A stretch of 8,401 bases of DNA from JARROD01 sp037384225. GTDB lineage: Bacteria > Pseudomonadota > Gammaproteobacteria > Pseudomonadales > Cellvibrionaceae. Made by a program: the position numbers and the translations under genes. The DNA is taken from contig JARROD010000204.1 of the NCBI GenBank assembly GCA_037384225.1, positions 1-8,401 of the forward strand. Direction: 5' to 3'. Under the pieces are notes generated by a model. It did no database searches, was not told where the DNA came from, and worked only from the letters and a program-made list of their open reading frames with translations. Of this stretch, positions 6,947 through 8,401 are shown in pieces. Within the stretch, counting starts at the first letter, position 1. Each line of letters starts with the position of its first letter.

Positions 6947-7045
6947 TGAAGGCCTTTTAACCGCTGAGGGCTTGTTAACCGCTGAGGGTTCTTTATTAAC
7001 CGCTGAGGGTTCTTTATTAACCGCTGAGGGCTCTTTATTAACCGC
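6947..7045 (-). repeat. Tandem 21-bp/18-bp array in the ectA leader
   Basis: Read on the minus strand there are five head-to-tail units: three of 21 bp (7045-7025, 7024-7004, 7003-6983; the last two identical, the first differing by one base) and two of 18 bp (6982-6965, 6964-6947). Each begins GCGGTTAA and ends CCCTCA or CCTTCA. All units are multiples of 3 and, in the ectA frame, encode AVNKEPS three times, then AVNKPS and AVKRPS. The series continues in degenerate form inside the annotated gene. The array lies between the predicted transcription start and the GTG. It may be 5' UTR or, if an unorthodox start is used, protein coding. Confidence 0.9.
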
Positions 7046-7066
7046 TGCATATTGTTTAGTGCTCTA

Positions 7067-7084
7067 AATATAGTACACTAAATA
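7067..7084 (-). promoter_or_regulatory. Predicted EctR operator at the ectA promoter
   Basis: The minus strand reads TATTTAGTGTACTATATT. The EctR1 site I recall from footprinting in Methylomicrobium alcaliphilum is TATTTAGT-GT-ACTATATA, two 8-bp half-sites separated by 2 bp, so 17 of 18 positions agree. It overlaps the predicted ectA -10 element, as expected for a repressor, and touches the TATTAT at 7083-7088 that could be the -10 of the divergent cheW-ectR unit. The EctR-like gene in the same window supports the assignment. The consensus is from memory and was not searched. Confidence 0.75.
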
Positions 7085-7097
7085 TTATGAATGTCTA
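7067..7097 (-). promoter_or_regulatory. Candidate ectA operon promoter (sigma-70)
   Basis: On the minus strand, TAGACA (plus 7092-7097, 5 of 6 to consensus) is the best -35. Two overlapping -10 candidates follow: TACTAT (7070-7075, 16-bp spacer) and TATATT (7067-7072, 5 of 6 to consensus, 19-bp spacer). Transcription would start near 7060. That puts about 115 nt, including the tandem array, before the GTG start of ectA. The EctR operator covers the -10. Confidence 0.55.
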
Positions 7098-7126
7098 GAG
7101 CAGGAAACCATAAAGAGTTTCAATAG

Positions 7127-7645
7127 ATGAGTGAACAATTGTTGAATCAGCCGCGTAAGCCACATTCTGCGCAGGTTTCTCAAAGCCCGCATAACGCCGC
7201 GCCAGTGCAACCGACGATGAAGCAGCAGTGGGTCAGTTTTACCCTGGGTGATGAAAAATATGTGCTTCCAGTGCACGCAGTCAGGGAGATAATGCCCTAT
7301 TTGAAACCCACCCCCGTTCCCGGAGCACCGCTGGAGGCGGAGGGGGTTTTGAACGTGCGTGGCGAAGTTATCACCGTGCTGTCGGGCTATAAACTACTGG
7401 GGCTGCCCCCCACAACCCTGGGTCCGGATGAGAGACGTATTATCATTTTGGAAGCATCCGATGAATTACTGGGAGTCAGTGTCGATGGCGTGGAGGAGAT
7501 CGTGAAATTTCACCACAGCCAGATAGAACCCAGCGAACAGTCTATAAACAGGGAATTTATCAAGGGAACTGTCTACCATCAGGAAAATTTATTTATCCTG
7601 GTCGATTTCATTAAATACAGCGAAAAGATTGCACAGCATGTATAA
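7127..7645 (+). CDS. CheW-domain protein, coupled to ectR
   Basis: A 172-residue soluble protein with one CheW-like domain (about 32-168) after a polar, low-complexity N-terminal tail of about 30 residues rich in Gln, Pro and Ser. CheW proteins are SH3-like adaptors that join chemoreceptors to the kinase CheA. The domain opens with QWVSFTLGDEKYVLPVHAVR (34-53) and keeps the core GVLNVRGEV (73-81) with Arg78. The usual PVIDL stretch that follows reads TVLSGYKLLG here, so the conserved Asp is replaced by Ser. Start ATG 7127 has a weak AAAGAG about 9 nt upstream. It lies divergent to ectA and overlaps the MarR gene by 8 bp, so the two are probably one translationally coupled unit. A -10-like TATTAT (7083-7088) lies upstream without a clear -35. 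Whether it serves chemotaxis or signalling to EctR is unknown. Confidence 0.88.
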   Translation: MSEQLLNQPRKPHSAQVSQSPHNAAPVQPTMKQQWVSFTLGDEKYVLPVHAVREIMPYLKPTPVPGAPLEAEGVLNVRGEVITVLSGYKLLGLPPTTLGPDERRIIILEASDELLGVSVDGVEEIVKFHHSQIEPSEQSINREFIKGTVYHQENLFILVDFIKYSEKIAQHV

Positions 7646-8249
7646 AACTGCTCGCCCCCCCGTCAATACCGTTTATAATCTGGGCCTTACCCAACTGGAG
7701 AAGGACGTACTTTTGAATCGTATCGAAGAAGTGCTTATCGCGTTGCGCCGGGTTATCAGGGCAACCGATCTGCACTCCAAATACCTGGCCAAGACAACCG
7801 GCCTTACCGCACCACAAATTCTGGTATTACAGTCTATTCGCGATAAGGGTCAGATAACCATCGGTGAACTCGCCAGCGAAATTAGCCTCAGCCAGGCAAC
7901 GGTTACCACTATTCTGGATCGACTGGAAAAACGTAACCTTGTCTACCGCGAGCGCTCAGAAGAAGATAAAAGAAAAGTCCACGCCTATCTCTCTGATCAG
8001 GCCATGGAAACACTGAAAAATGCCCCTATTCCACTGCAGGATCACTTTGCCCGTCAATTTGTCGACCTCCACGAATGGGAGCAGACTATGATCATATCGG
8101 CTTTGCAGCGGGTCGCCCAAATGATGGATGCGCAGCATATCGACGCTTCACCGGTGCTCGACATAGGCATGCTGGATAGACAGAGCCCCCCCAGTGAAAA
8201 CAACGACGCATATTCAAAAGTAAACGAAAACCGGAACCAGGATCGCTGA
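7638..8249 (+). CDS. ectR: MarR-family regulator, probable ectoine repressor EctR
   Basis: A 203-residue DNA-binding protein of the MarR family. A helical dimerisation segment (about 20-50, with EEVLIALRRVIRATDLHSK) leads into a winged helix-turn-helix: GLTAPQILVLQ (55-65), recognition region ELASEISLSQATVTTILDRL (77-96) and a MarR-type wing, RERSEEDKRKVHAYLS (104-119). The dimer helices follow to about 165, then a polar Ser/Asn-rich tail. ALRRVIRATDLHSK followed by LTAPQ is typical of EctR regulators, which repress ect operons at low salinity. ATG 7638 is chosen over the TTG at 7629; it overlaps the cheW stop by 8 bp, so translation is probably coupled. A matching operator lies at 7067-7084. 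The assignment to EctR is inference from sequence and locus, not proof. Confidence 0.88.
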   Translation: MYKTARPPVNTVYNLGLTQLEKDVLLNRIEEVLIALRRVIRATDLHSKYLAKTTGLTAPQILVLQSIRDKGQITIGELASEISLSQATVTTILDRLEKRNLVYRERSEEDKRKVHAYLSDQAMETLKNAPIPLQDHFARQFVDLHEWEQTMIISALQRVAQMMDAQHIDASPVLDIGMLDRQSPPSENNDAYSKVNENRNQDR

Positions 8250-8332
8250 CCCTTCAATTTATGCCGGTTGCCGGGAAAGAATTGTAAAGTCCTGCCAACG
8301 TTACGCACCTCATCAGCGAAGGAAACTGTATT

Positions 8333-8401
8333 TTGCCTGAAGTTATTGCCCCCCCAGAAAAACACATGTTCAGCGCCTACAACACCTGGCTGCTGAAACC
8401 C
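8333..8401 (+). CDS. Start of an unidentified gene, truncated at the right edge
   Basis: An open frame continues to the window edge. A good Shine-Dalgarno, GAAGGA (8318-8323), lies 9 nt before a TTG at 8333, and the frame then reads LPEVIAPPEKHMFSAYNTWL and onward. The in-frame ATG at 8366 is an alternative start but has no Shine-Dalgarno of note. Only about 23 codons are visible, so no family can be named. It begins 83 bp after ectR on the same strand and could belong to the same transcription unit. Confidence 0.4.
   Translation, partial: MPEVIAPPEKHMFSAYNTWLLKP

Noticed and set aside
6816..7067. Plus-strand frame with repeated LLTAEGS
   Set aside because: It is the antisense reading of the tandem array and the EctA N-terminus; no ribosome site or independent support.
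8250..8332. Small CCGG-TTG-CCGG hairpin after ectR as a terminator
   Set aside because: The stem is 4 bp and no T-run follows.

Overview
The window carries a complete ectoine/5-hydroxyectoine (compatible solute) biosynthesis locus. Gene content, Shine-Dalgarno-led dense coding, the dedicated aspartokinase and the EctR-type MarR regulator point to a salt-exposed, probably marine Gram-negative bacterium, most likely a gammaproteobacterium. The genus cannot be fixed from the sequence alone.

Layout. (1) 1-146, minus strand: the first 48 codons of a secreted protein of unknown function that runs off the left edge. (2) 147-484: a gene-free stretch rich in inverted repeats, between that gene and the end of the ectoine operon. 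(3) 485-6946, minus strand, transcribed right to left: ectA, ectB, ectC, ectD, ask_ect and a sodium:solute symporter (SSS) gene, probably one operon, with a good candidate internal promoter just before ectD. (4) 6947-7126: the control region. It holds a 21-bp/18-bp tandem array that reads in frame into the EctA N-terminus, the candidate ectA promoter, and an 18-bp pseudopalindrome that is an almost exact match to the EctR1 operator I recall from Methylomicrobium alcaliphilum. (5) 7127-8249, plus strand, divergent: a CheW-domain gene overlapping by 8 bp a MarR-family gene that is very probably ectR. (6) 8250-8401: a short gap and the likely start of another plus-strand gene cut by the right edge.

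How the genes work together. Ask_Ect phosphorylates aspartate. Aspartate-semialdehyde dehydrogenase (not in this window) supplies aspartate semialdehyde, EctB transaminates it to 2,4-diaminobutyrate, EctA acetylates that, EctC cyclises it to ectoine and EctD hydroxylates ectoine. The SSS protein may take up or recapture a solute. EctR probably represses the ectA promoter and, from the operator position, possibly its own divergent promoter.

The less ordinary points are the CheW gene inserted between the operator and ectR and translationally coupled to ectR, the heptapeptide-coding array with an out-of-frame ATG at the head of ectA, the tandem duplication that appears to build an ectD promoter, and the SSS gene at the operon end.
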